10,713 bases of DNA from NCBI GenBank assembly GCA_965365445.1, contig CBDUBS010000122.1, forward strand, positions 1 through 10,713, read 5' to 3'. How positions within the stretch are numbered: the first letter of the stretch is position 1; the number at the start of each line of letters is the position of its first letter. Below are positions 1-6,283 of the stretch, one piece after another. Origin of the DNA: CBDUBS01 sp965365445. GTDB taxonomy: Bacteria; Bacteroidota; Rhodothermia; Rhodothermales; DASSAV01. Both the position numbers and the translations under genes were made by a program. The notes beneath the pieces are model-generated. The model saw only the letters and a list, made by a program, of their open reading frames with translations. It had not been told where the DNA came from and did no database searches.

Positions 1-211
1 AGGGGTAGCCGGCCTGATCGGTAAACGCGACGTTCGCCGGGTGGCGGCCTCTACCGCCTATACAGGAGCCGGGCGCACCGCCCGGGAATACCTTTTCATC
101 GACCTTAGTCCGTGGCAGGGCGGCGGCACGCTTGGCATTACATTGCGCATTACCGACGACCTTACCGGTCGGTCGGCCGAGCGCTCCCTGACGTTCGAGG
201 TGGCAGACTGA
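1..211 (+). CDS. 3' end of a gene of unknown function (partial)
   Basis: An open frame enters from the left edge (first full codon at base 2) and ends at a TGA at 209-211, giving 69 residues. The segment is rich in G, T, L and alternating hydrophobic residues and ends in strands such as LGITLRITDD and SLTFEVAD, which suggests a beta-sandwich C-terminal domain of an exported or surface protein. Codon third positions are mostly G or C, as in the neighbours. It converges on the nuclease gene with only 2 bases between stop codons. I do not recognise the family from this fragment; start, length and function lie outside the window. Confidence 0.7.
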   Translation, partial: GVAGLIGKRDVRRVAASTAYTGAGRTAREYLFIDLSPWQGGGTLGITLRITDDLTGRSAERSLTFEVAD

Positions 212-213
212 GG

Positions 214-912
214 TCAGCCTACCGGCAGCGCCGCCTCATTCCAGAAGCCCGACATGACATCGTAGTAGCGGCACGCACCGCAGTTCCGCCCGGCTTGCGG
301 GATGTGGTCCGCAGCCAAAAGGTCCAACACGTCCAGCAGAAATGTCCGATAGGCCGCATCGTCGCGTGGGATCTCGATCCACCGGGGTGTGAGCCGAACG
401 AGCGCGTGCGAATCCGGCTCGAAACGCATCAGTTCCTCCGGATCGAGGCAAAGCAGCCCCATCCGCGTGACGGGCGCCAGCCGCTCTCCCACACCGGCCC
501 TTTCCAGCGCCCACGCGTAGGCGTGCAACTGCCGGGAGTAAAACGGCACGTACCGGGCGGCGGGCTCAGTCATTTTGTAATCGACGATTCCCCACGACCC
601 GTCGTCAAACCGGATGAGGTTGTCCACGCGCCCGCTGAAAATAAACCGGGCTCCGTCCGGGGTAAGGGAAAGCGGGGCGCTCTGCACGTGCATCTCCTCG
701 TGCATCATCTTTCCCCCCGGCAGCGAATCCTGAACCGCGCGGCAGTCGCGCCCCTCGAAGTATCGCTGAAGCAGCCGGTGATATTTGTTGAAAACGGACG
801 GGAAGGGCATCCGGGGGCGGGCCAGGTTGTGGCGCACTTTGAGATAGAAGCACCGGGGGCACTCGTCCCATAAAAACGTGAGGTCGGAGGGGCTGATGAG
901 GAAAGGCGGCAT
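214..912 (-). CDS. PD-(D/E)XK superfamily nuclease, Cas4/RecB-like, with four cysteines
   Basis: A 232-residue protein with the core of the PD-(D/E)XK nuclease fold: GRVD at about 94-97 (metal-binding Asp97), VDYK at 110-113 (Asp111, Lys113), then a Q-x3-Y type motif, RQLHAY, around Gln128. Two Cys pairs frame the core, CPRC at 18-21 near the N terminus and CGAC at 211-214 near the C terminus. This is the arrangement of iron-sulfur nucleases such as Cas4 and AddB, although those usually have one N-terminal and three C-terminal Cys. The family cleaves or resects DNA, usually as part of repair, recombination or adaptation complexes. I chose the ATG at 912 because the frame extends upstream only to a GTG at 960, and residues there look non-coding. 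No CRISPR array, cas1, cas2 or helicase gene is nearby, so a CRISPR role is not supported. The exact function is unknown. Confidence 0.85.
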   Translation of the reverse strand: MPPFLISPSDLTFLWDECPRCFYLKVRHNLARPRMPFPSVFNKYHRLLQRYFEGRDCRAVQDSLPGGKMMHEEMHVQSAPLSLTPDGARFIFSGRVDNLIRFDDGSWGIVDYKMTEPAARYVPFYSRQLHAYAWALERAGVGERLAPVTRMGLLCLDPEELMRFEPDSHALVRLTPRWIEIPRDDAAYRTFLLDVLDLLAADHIPQAGRNCGACRYYDVMSGFWNEAALPVG

Positions 913-1101
913 GGCATTACAGGGTTGTTGACTGAATATAACTTTCCGATAAGAAAACACCGCCGTCGTTTCATCAGGACCAACCCTGTCCGGATCGGGG
1001 CGGCGGGTCTACGCAAACGTTACAAGGGCGGGCAAACCTTCGCCGCTCGAAGGCCGTTTGCCGTCCGAATCTCCTTTGTATACCAGTTCGTACAAACCTG
1101 T
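913..1101. promoter_or_regulatory. Divergent intergenic region between nuclease and lipoprotein genes
   Basis: These 189 bases separate two divergently transcribed genes and must carry both promoters. The rightward side has a weak candidate, TTTGCC then 16 bases then TATACC, ending about 25 bases before the lipoprotein start. The leftward side has an AT-rich TATATT on the minus strand (near 934-945) without a good -35 match. Neither start codon has a convincing Shine-Dalgarno sequence. I see no strong palindrome here. The regulatory role follows from gene orientation; the individual boxes are guesses. Confidence 0.3.
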
Positions 1102-1953
1102 ATGCCGTACCTATCCGTGGCCCTCAGTCTGCTGACGGCGCTGTCCCTATCGTCCTGTGCCCCCGGCCCCGATGAGCCGGTTCCTGCTGCGGTGGCGTCC
1201 CCCTCCCCACCGAGCGAAGGCCATACGCTGGAGGAAGTCGCAAGGATCGAGCTGCCGGACGAGCTGAAGGAAATTTCGGGTATGACGCTGCTCGACGGAC
1301 GCATCCTGGGGGCGGTCAACGATGAGCAGGGCGTACTGTATTTCGTGGACATCGCCACCGGGCAGATCTCCGACCGGAAGAAATTCGGAAAGAAGGGAGA
1401 TTACGAAGGCATCGCGCTGGCAGGTCGGAGGCTGTACGTACTCCGATCGGACGGCAGCCTGTTTGAAATCACCAACTGGGGAGACTCGGAGCCGGGCAGC
1501 GAGGAGATCGAGACGGGATTGAAGAAAAGCTGCGATGCCGAGGGCCTGGCATTCGACGGCACGAGGGGCCGCCTGCTCGTGGCCTGCAAAGAGAAAGGCG
1601 GTAAAGGGATGAAGGGCGACCGGGCCATTTATGGTTTCGACCCCGCTGCAAACCGCGTGTCTGACGATCCGGTGTATGTGTTACGGGAGGAAGATTTCAG
1701 GAAAGGGAAAGACGATTTCAAGCCCTCCGGGCTGGCCATTCATCCTTCCTCCGGGGATGTGTATGTGCTCTCCTCCGTCCGGAAGGCCGTGGTTGTACTT
1801 GCCTCGGACGGTTCATTCCGCGAGGAAATCGACCTCTCCGACGCCGGACTCGAGCAACCCGAAGGCATGGTCATCCTGCCTGAAGGCGATGTGCTCATTT
1901 CGAGCGAGGGCGTCAAGCATCCCGCCGTATTGACCCGGTTCCGAATTCGATAG
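1102..1953 (+). CDS. SdiA-regulated-type (YjiK-like) beta-propeller lipoprotein
   Basis: A 283-residue protein beginning with a short hydrophobic signal peptide and a lipobox, LSSC, with the lipidated Cys at 19. A Pro/Ala/Ser linker runs to about residue 40. The rest is a repeat-built domain in which a short motif recurs about once per blade: ISGMTL near 58, YEGIAL near 101, AEGLAF near 146, PSGLAI near 208 and PEGMVI near 253. This pattern is typical of the SdiA-regulated (PF06977) propeller family. It is expected to be anchored in an outer or cytoplasmic membrane facing the periplasm or outside. Substrate and function are not established for the family. The frame is open back to a TTG at 925, but the ATG at 1102 gives the signal peptide directly. 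It is divergent from the nuclease gene and no partner gene follows it. Confidence 0.85.
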   Translation: MPYLSVALSLLTALSLSSCAPGPDEPVPAAVASPSPPSEGHTLEEVARIELPDELKEISGMTLLDGRILGAVNDEQGVLYFVDIATGQISDRKKFGKKGDYEGIALAGRRLYVLRSDGSLFEITNWGDSEPGSEEIETGLKKSCDAEGLAFDGTRGRLLVACKEKGGKGMKGDRAIYGFDPAANRVSDDPVYVLREEDFRKGKDDFKPSGLAIHPSSGDVYVLSSVRKAVVVLASDGSFREEIDLSDAGLEQPEGMVILPEGDVLISSEGVKHPAVLTRFRIR

Positions 1954-2055
1954 GGGAACCAGGGGCCGCCATACTGTACACGTCGTCGCGCACCGAGTGC
2001 GGGGCGGGACAGGCCCGGTGTAGGCTCTTCAAAGAAATGCATACTCCCTGAGGAG

Positions 2056-2092
2056 ATCCCGGCTCACCTCCCTCCGCTGGAGGGGCCGGGAT
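2056..2092. repeat. Intergenic hairpin, probable dispersed repeat element
   Basis: In the 274-base gap after the lipoprotein gene, ATCCCGGC (2056-2063) pairs with GCCGGGAT (2085-2092). Inside, CCCTCC (2070-2075) pairs with GGAGGG (2079-2084) around a 3-base loop. There is no T-run on either side, so it does not look like a standard intrinsic terminator, though it could still help end transcription. The outer arm followed by GAC (CCGGGATGAC, 2086-2095) recurs exactly at 6313-6322. Such GTCATCCCGG-type hairpins are common as dispersed intergenic repeats in many bacterial genomes; assigning it to such a family here is an inference. The remainder of 1954-2227 shows no gene that I can support. Confidence 0.45.
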
Positions 2093-2227
2093 GACGAAGA
2101 AAAAGGGGAGCCGGCGGGAAGATGGATAACCGGAATCTGCTCAGAGTTCGCCACAGCATACCTGCGGCGTCTCTTACGTCCGGCAGCGACGCTTCGATAC
2201 CTGTAAAGCGAGAGCCCGCCTGGGGAA

Positions 2228-2458
2228 TCAGGCAAATTCCCTTCGCGCATAGGTTTCCCGGAGGCCGCGCTCGCGCATTTCCCGGGAGATGGCTTCCAGA
2301 GCGGCGCGGATACGCCGGCGTTGTTCGAGCCGGTCCCGAACGGACTGGCGTTCCAGGTCTTCGAGCTGGTGCTCGTAATCGAGCACGGTGCGGAAAAGCG
2401 TGTAATCGCTCAGCAGGGGCAGACCTGCGGGGAGGTACTCGTTGGTAGGTACGGTCAT
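2228..2458 (-). CDS. Small helical protein, paralogue of the protein at 5879-6118
   Basis: A 76-residue acidic/basic, mostly helical protein with no signal peptide, membrane segment or known motif. It begins with a short non-helical part (NEYLP at 6-10) followed by two predicted helices. The second, from about residue 28 to 70, is dense in E and R and could form a coiled coil. Residues 6-65 align without a gap to residues 4-63 of the protein at 5879-6118, with 19 identities, which supports both as real genes. The ATG at 2458 has a weak purine stretch (AGGGA) 4-8 bases upstream. It lies downstream of the phosphatase gene on the same strand, but 179 bases and a stem-loop separate them, so it probably has its own promoter. 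Function unknown. Confidence 0.7.
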   Translation of the reverse strand: MTVPTNEYLPAGLPLLSDYTLFRTVLDYEHQLEDLERQSVRDRLEQRRRIRAALEAISREMRERGLRETYARREFA

Positions 2459-2527
2459 GGGGTCCCTGATTCTGGATGAACAAAGACAACCGATGCTACC
2501 GGATCGGACAATCGAAAAAGGAAGGGC

Positions 2528-2562
2528 GTTCCGGCTAATAATTGATAAGCATTTTCCGGAAC
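2528..2562. repeat. 7-bp inverted repeat around an AT-rich core
   Basis: GTTCCGG (2528-2534) and CCGGAAC (2556-2562) are perfect inverted copies separated by 21 mostly A/T bases. The element overlaps the candidate leftward promoter of the small gene at 2228-2458, so it might be an operator or a leader hairpin. Nothing in the window shows which protein would bind. Confidence 0.35.
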
Positions 2563-2570
2563 AAGATCAA
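2542..2570 (-). promoter_or_regulatory. Candidate promoter of the small helical protein gene
   Basis: Read leftward, TTGATC (2565-2570) and TATCAA (2542-2547) are spaced by 17 bases. Each matches the housekeeping sigma consensus at 4 of 6 positions. Position and orientation suit the gene starting at 2458, with a leader of roughly 75 bases. The match is modest. Confidence 0.25.
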
Positions 2571-2601
2571 TGATTTAGGCTCAGAGCCCGTGCGCTTTTC
2601 A

Positions 2602-2633
2602 TTCCCTAATGTGTAACGTTCTCGTTAAGGGAA
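2602..2633 (-). terminator. Stem-loop just after the phosphatase gene, possible terminator
   Basis: Four bases past the phosphatase stop codon, TAACG and CGTTA (2614-2618 and 2623-2627 on the plus strand) form a 5-bp stem around a 4-base loop. An outer TTCCC/GGGAA pair (2602-2606 and 2629-2633) encloses it with an asymmetric internal bulge. Location right after the last operon gene suggests 3'-end formation or transcript protection. No U-rich tract follows on the minus strand, so a classical intrinsic terminator is not supported. Confidence 0.35.
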
Positions 2634-2637
2634 CCGG

Positions 2638-3747
2638 TCACGTGCGTTGAAGCCAGAATACGAGGATGTCGTCGGCGAAGTGAGGCGCCGCGCTGCGGGA
2701 GAGAATGGATTCGAGCATGTGCTCGACGGGTTGCGGATGGTGCTGCGCCTCGGCAGAGGCGGCCAGGATGCCTTGCTCGCCTACCATATCCCCCGTTTTG
2801 AGGCGTTGCTCCATCAGGCCGTCGGTGTAGGCCAGCAGGGAGCTTTGGGGAGGAAGTTCGAGCGTGGTATCCGTGAATTCGGCTTCGGCGTCCAGGCCGA
2901 GGATGATGTCGCTCTCAGCGACGATGTGCGATTCGGAGGGCGTTACGAGCACCGGTCGGCAGTGGCCGGCATTCGAATAGGTAATGAGGTGGCGGGCCGG
3001 CTCCCATCGGATGAGCAGAAGCGAAGCGAAGGTTTCCTCCATCACCTCGTCTTTCATGAGCACCTGGTTGACGCGTTTCATCAACTCGGCGGGGGAGAGC
3101 GAAACACGCAGCATGGCGTGCAGGGTGCCGCGAACGTAGCTTAGGAAGCTGAATGCATAGAACTTGGCCTGGATACCCTTGCCCATCACGTCGCCGATGG
3201 TGAAGAAGAAGATACCCGGCTGGGCTTCGGTCCAGTCGAACAGGTCGCCGCCGCCGGTTTCGCGGGGGCTGTTGAAGAAGAACGATTTGTACCCCGGCGC
3301 CTCCGGCATCTTTTTGGGCATGAGGCGCTGGGAGAAATCCTGCCCGATGCGGGCGTCGAGCTGCGTGCGGTAGATGTTGGTGCGGTCGAGCAGGCGCTCG
3401 ATGCGGGTGAGCAGCTGTTCGATGTCGAACGGCTTGGTGATGTAATCGTCTACGCCGGTGCGCATGCCTTTCATCCGGCTCTGGTCGTCCGCTTTGGCCG
3501 TCAGAAAGATGAACGGAATGGCCCGGTAGGCGGGCTGATTCTGGAGAGAGGCCTGCAGGGCGAATCCGTCCATGCGGGGCATCATGATATCCGAGACGAT
3601 CAGGTCCGGCGCCGCTTCAGCCACCCGTTCCAGCGCCTCTTCGCCGTTGGCCGCCGTCTTGACGGTGTACTGTTTACTGAGTCGGTATTCGAGCAGCCGG
3701 CGGAGGGTATGCTCGTCTTCGACGACCAGAATGGAGAACTTTTCCAT
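2638..3747 (-). CDS. Response regulator with PP2C (RsbU/SpoIIE-type) phosphatase domain
   Basis: A 369-residue two-domain protein. Residues 1-122 are a REC domain with acidic pair Glu10-Asp11, phosphoacceptor Asp53 in SDIMMPRMDG, Thr83 and Lys105 in TKPF. After a linker, residues about 150-369 are a SpoIIE-type PP2C Ser/Thr phosphatase with the metal-binding motifs GGGDLFDW (Asp168), GDVMGKG (Asp186), YTDGL (Asp309) and FADD (Asp359, Asp360), so all key acidic residues are present. The expected role is to dephosphorylate the partner STAS protein when the REC domain is phosphorylated by an unlinked histidine kinase. It is the last gene of the leftward operon, 18 bases after the HATPase gene. 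No Shine-Dalgarno sequence precedes the ATG, and coupling to the upstream gene is possible. No sensor kinase gene lies in the window. Confidence 0.95.
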   Translation of the reverse strand: MEKFSILVVEDEHTLRRLLEYRLSKQYTVKTAANGEEALERVAEAAPDLIVSDIMMPRMDGFALQASLQNQPAYRAIPFIFLTAKADDQSRMKGMRTGVDDYITKPFDIEQLLTRIERLLDRTNIYRTQLDARIGQDFSQRLMPKKMPEAPGYKSFFFNSPRETGGGDLFDWTEAQPGIFFFTIGDVMGKGIQAKFYAFSFLSYVRGTLHAMLRVSLSPAELMKRVNQVLMKDEVMEETFASLLLIRWEPARHLITYSNAGHCRPVLVTPSESHIVAESDIILGLDAEAEFTDTTLELPPQSSLLAYTDGLMEQRLKTGDMVGEQGILAASAEAQHHPQPVEHMLESILSRSAAPHFADDILVFWLQRT

Positions 3748-3765
3748 GAGGGGGTTCGGGCGCTG

Positions 3766-4221
3766 TTACTCGAAAGGGATATGCAGCCAGGGGTCCGGTT
3801 CGGTGGTCACTACGAATTCGAGGCGGTGACGATCGCCGGGGATCTGTTGATACGAAAGGTTGACCGTGCAGGACTTGAGCATCAACAGCCCCATGCCCCT
3901 GTCCGGGAACGCATCCAGGATTTCCTGGCGGGATAGCAGCTTTCCGTCGAGATCGAACCCCTGCGAATTATCCTCGATTACGCACGCGATGCTTTCACCG
4001 CAGGGCGATAGTTCGAGGGTGATGCGGGGGTCCCGGTTGCTGAAATCGGCGTGCTGAATGAGGTTGGCCAGCCATTCGTGCACCGCCAGCTGCGTGCGCC
4101 ACACCAGGTCCTCACCGACATCCTTCGGACGGTTGCCGTTCAGCATCCAGTGCTCGAAAATGCCGTGCACCCGGTCGATGAGCGTGCCGAGTTGGTCGAA
4201 CGTGTACTTGGTTGGACACAT
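3766..4221 (-). CDS. HATPase anti-sigma-factor-like serine kinase (RsbW/SpoIIAB type)
   Basis: A 151-residue GHKL-fold protein. The N box has Glu49 and Asn53 in HEWLANLIQHA, the G1 box is EDNSQGFD (Asp84, Gly88), and the G2 box is DRGMGL (107-112). In this family the protein binds a target, usually a sigma factor, and phosphorylates its STAS antagonist on a serine. The gene sits between the STAS gene (49-base gap) and the phosphatase gene (18-base gap), all leftward, which fits a complete partner-switching cassette. Length is normal for the family. The start ATG at 4221 lacks a clear ribosome-binding site. Its target is unknown, because no sigma factor is encoded nearby; some family members control non-sigma effectors. 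Confidence 0.9.
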   Translation of the reverse strand: MCPTKYTFDQLGTLIDRVHGIFEHWMLNGNRPKDVGEDLVWRTQLAVHEWLANLIQHADFSNRDPRITLELSPCGESIACVIEDNSQGFDLDGKLLSRQEILDAFPDRGMGLLMLKSCTVNLSYQQIPGDRHRLEFVVTTEPDPWLHIPFE

Positions 4222-4270
4222 CTACGGATACGTTCAGATACTGCCGCCTTGCGGACAGCAGAAACGAAAA

Positions 4271-4609
4271 TCAGGATAGGGCTTCGCCGGCCGCATCGAC
4301 CGTGGGAAACTGGCGAAACACCTTGTAGGTACGTGTCAGCTGCACCACAACCTGAACCGGACGGGAGACAGCGGCAAACACCACCTGTCCATTCAGCGGC
4401 GACACCTGCCTGTAAAGCGAGAAGATCGAGCCTAGCCCCGTCGAATCGAGGATGCCTGTCTCTGAAAAATCGAGGATGAAATTGAGCGCACCCTGACCAA
4501 CGTAGTCCTGACACGCCGTTTTGAATTCGGCGGCGTTTCGAAAGTCGAGTGCTTTGCCGATTTTGACCGTCACCGTGTTCGGTCCGTGGGGCTCCAGAAT
4601 GAAACTCAT
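4271..4609 (-). CDS. STAS-domain anti-sigma factor antagonist (RsbV/SpoIIAA type)
   Basis: A 112-residue single STAS domain. The conserved phosphorylation loop DSTGLG carries Ser56 as the expected target of the HATPase kinase next door, and the preceding strand NFILDFSETG has the usual form. In its dephosphorylated state such a protein binds the kinase and frees the kinase's target; the PP2C gene downstream should reset it. It is the first gene of the leftward operon. I chose the ATG at 4609; a GTG at 4615 adds two residues and cannot be excluded. The stretch just upstream is purine-rich (GAAGAAG) and could serve as a weak ribosome-binding site. Confidence 0.92.
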   Translation of the reverse strand: MSFILEPHGPNTVTVKIGKALDFRNAAEFKTACQDYVGQGALNFILDFSETGILDSTGLGSIFSLYRQVSPLNGQVVFAAVSRPVQVVVQLTRTYKVFRQFPTVDAAGEALS

Positions 4610-4852
4610 GTCCACTTCTTCGGATAAAGGTAGTTGGTTAACCTCTGCCGTCGCTGGTATCGGCCGAAAAACGGGTTTCTAAAGTCCGGAAATCCGATTG
4701 GCTGATCGGGCAGCCCTGCTCCGTGACGGCAGGCAAACCGTTAAGTGTAGTACTGCCGCCGGTATAAACAAAGCGCGGGCGACGCCGTTTGACACTTTTC
4801 GACCCAACTTAATGGGTCGTAGGCGTAGTTTTTATAGTAATAAGTAAAAGAA
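4610..4852. promoter_or_regulatory. Divergent control region with inverted repeat between STAS operon and B3/B4 gene
   Basis: This region must hold promoters for both directions. On the right side, CGACCCA (4800-4806) and TGGGTCG (4813-4819) form a perfect 7-bp inverted repeat with a 6-base spacer, well suited as a dimer operator. A perfect -35-like TTGACA lies at 4789-4794 but has no good -10 at the usual distance. A -10-like TATAGT lies at 4833-4838, which would start the transcript only a few bases before the ATG at 4853. The repeat would then fall over the -35 region. CTGCCGTC (4645-4652) and its inverse (4725-4732) form a further, distant pair. Box assignments are tentative. Confidence 0.4.
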
Positions 4853-5524
4853 ATGATCGAAATTGCGAATCATCTGGCCGGAATCGGCCTGCGGCTGGGC
4901 GTCGTTGAGGCGCATGGAGTGCAGCCGGACGTGTATCCCGCCGGTTTCGAGGAGGTGTTGGACGAGGTATTGCGCAGGAGGCAAACCGACCCGATCGACG
5001 AGCTCCGCCGGTCCGCCGTGCGCGATATGCTTCGCAACGGCCGCTACCGTCCCACCGGCAGGGGGAAACCCGCCTCGGAGTACCTCATCCGTGCGGCAAC
5101 CGAGGGCTTTCCGCGCATCAACGCCCCGGTGGATGTATGCAACCTTATCAGTCTGTCGTCTCTCTTGCCGATATCACTCTGGGACGTCGGGCTCGCGGGT
5201 GCAGACAGCTATTTTTTCCGGCTTGGCACGCCGGGTGAGGCGTACGTATTCAATGCGGCCGGCCAGACCATCGACCTGGAGGACCTCATCGTGGGATGCC
5301 GCACCGGGCCGGAGCTCCCTCCGCAGGGTATGCCGATCGTCAACCCGGTAAAGGACAGCCTGGCGACGAAAACCACCGGCCACACCCGGCACGTCGCGGC
5401 GATCATTTACGCCCCTTCGGCAGCCGTCCCGGAAGATGAACTGATCGAGACGACGGCCCGCTTCGCGGACCTGCTGGCTTCATGCGGACCCGAAGCGGCT
5501 GCGGCTTACCGCATTGTGGACTGA
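4853..5524 (+). CDS. Free-standing B3/B4 tRNA-binding-domain protein
   Basis: A 223-residue soluble protein. The B3/B4 fold, best known from the editing module of the phenylalanyl-tRNA synthetase beta subunit, is recognised from RSAVRDMLRNGRYRPTGRGK (53-72), followed by FPRINAPVDVCNLISL (86-101) and SLLPISLWD (103-111). The second half has RLGTPGEAYVF (123-133), DLEDLIVG (141-148), NPVKDS (164-169) and a TKTT...TR stretch (172-179) typical of stand-alone family members (COG3382). These are thought to act on tRNA or mischarged aminoacyl-tRNA, but this is poorly established. The start ATG at 4853 is preceded by an A-rich leader without Shine-Dalgarno. It is a single gene, divergent from the STAS operon and convergent with the broken gene that follows. 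Confidence 0.85.
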   Translation: MIEIANHLAGIGLRLGVVEAHGVQPDVYPAGFEEVLDEVLRRRQTDPIDELRRSAVRDMLRNGRYRPTGRGKPASEYLIRAATEGFPRINAPVDVCNLISLSSLLPISLWDVGLAGADSYFFRLGTPGEAYVFNAAGQTIDLEDLIVGCRTGPELPPQGMPIVNPVKDSLATKTTGHTRHVAAIIYAPSAAVPEDELIETTARFADLLASCGPEAAAAYRIVD

Positions 5525-5566
5525 ACGACCGGGCCGCGCCCCCACATTGATTCCGGGGCCGCCGGT

Positions 5567-5579
5567 GGAAGCGGCTTCC
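5567..5579. terminator. Short hairpin in the convergent gap, possible weak terminator
   Basis: GGAAG and CTTCC form a 5-bp stem with a 3-base loop, followed on the plus strand by TTATT. It sits between the rightward B3/B4 gene and the leftward broken gene, where a two-way terminator would be expected. The stem is short, so support is weak. Confidence 0.2.
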
Positions 5580-5596
5580 TTATTGCAGGGAGGGGG

Positions 5597-5814
5597 TCAG
5601 GAGAAGGACCGCAGGAGTTCCCGGTCGCGAACGACTTCCACCACCTCGCCGCAACGACCGCATCGGTACGTGATTCGTTTCGGGGTGCCGGTAGCGCCGT
5701 TGAGGAGCAGGAGCCAGGCCCACAGGCCTAACTAGGTTCCGCGTGTACGCGGTGATGGGTGCGGTCGAAGCCGCAGCGGCAGCGCAGCGGATCCGGGGAG
5801 GAGTGATCAGGCAT
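5597..5814 (-). pseudogene. Frameshifted small Cys-rich membrane-type protein (CxC...CxxC)
   Basis: Read leftward from the ATG at 5814, 28 codons encode a segment with RCRCGF and end at a TAG (5730-5728). The frame shifted by one base continues without a stop to the TGA at 5599-5597, encoding GLWAWLLLLNG, then TYRCGRCGEVVEV. Adding a single base between the two parts gives one uninterrupted 72-residue protein with strong G/C third-position bias in both halves. Repaired, it has Cys12 and Cys14, a short hydrophobic segment around 31-38, and Cys52 and Cys55, which suggests a metal-binding ribbon split by a membrane-contacting segment. The layout recalls LITAF-like zinc ribbons, but I cannot assign a family. 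Either the gene is decayed or the base was lost in sequencing. Confidence 0.6.
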
Positions 5815-5878
5815 GAGAGCGACGAAAAACCGGAAAAGATACCGCCCATTCAACGCAACCGACCCGTCGTATGCTCCC

Positions 5879-6118
5879 TCAAGCGACGGTGGAATAGACT
5901 GCCGGCGCAGACTCCGTATCTCCGACATGCGAGCGGCGCTGTAACTCGTCATCGATGGCCTGAAGCGCCTGGCTGATCTCCCGCCTGATCCGGTCCGATT
6001 GTTCGGAAGCGGTTGATGCCAGCATCCGGTACGCTTGCCGGTATGCCACGGCTGTTTTTATGAGCGTCGCCTCACATAATTCCGATAAATGAGGCGGAAT
6101 GAATTCGTTCGGGTTCAT
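5879..6118 (-). CDS. Small helical protein, paralogue of the protein at 2228-2458
   Basis: A 79-residue protein, predicted mostly helical, with no signal peptide or membrane segment. Residues 4-63 match residues 6-65 of the protein at 2228-2458 without a gap: shared positions include N-E-[YF]-[LI]-P, the TL and T pair followed by Y, and in the second helix RR-x-I and AL-x-AI-x-x-E. The tail after residue 65 differs and is low in structure. I chose the ATG at 6118; upstream the frame reaches only a TTG at 6169, and the extra residues look non-coding. A GAGGA stretch lies about 12 bases before the ATG. It is leftward, 64 bases before the broken gene's start and downstream of the dynamin gene. 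Function unknown. Confidence 0.72.
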   Translation of the reverse strand: MNPNEFIPPHLSELCEATLIKTAVAYRQAYRMLASTASEQSDRIRREISQALQAIDDELQRRSHVGDTESAPAVYSTVA

Positions 6119-6283
6119 GCCTGTTCCGTTCCTCGGGTTGAAAGAAACAGCGAGTGGAAGCGCTACCAATTTAACAGATTGCGGCTGGCTGGCGCAACCG
6201 GAGGATAAGTCCGTAACGATAAATTAAAGGTCGTATGTTCCTTTTCGCGCGTCGCCGGCCGGTGGGAGAAAGGCAATGCTTCG

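Noticed and set aside
112..873. Plus-strand open frame of 253 codons
   Set aside because: Antisense to the PD-(D/E)XK nuclease, which has the conserved motifs.
214..912. CRISPR-Cas adaptation module
   Set aside because: Only a Cas4-like nuclease fold is present; there is no repeat array and no cas1 or cas2 gene in the window.
5721..5740. Programmed ribosomal frameshift in the broken small gene
   Set aside because: There is no slippery heptamer at the junction and both frames have stop codons overlapping at the site; a lost base explains it more simply.
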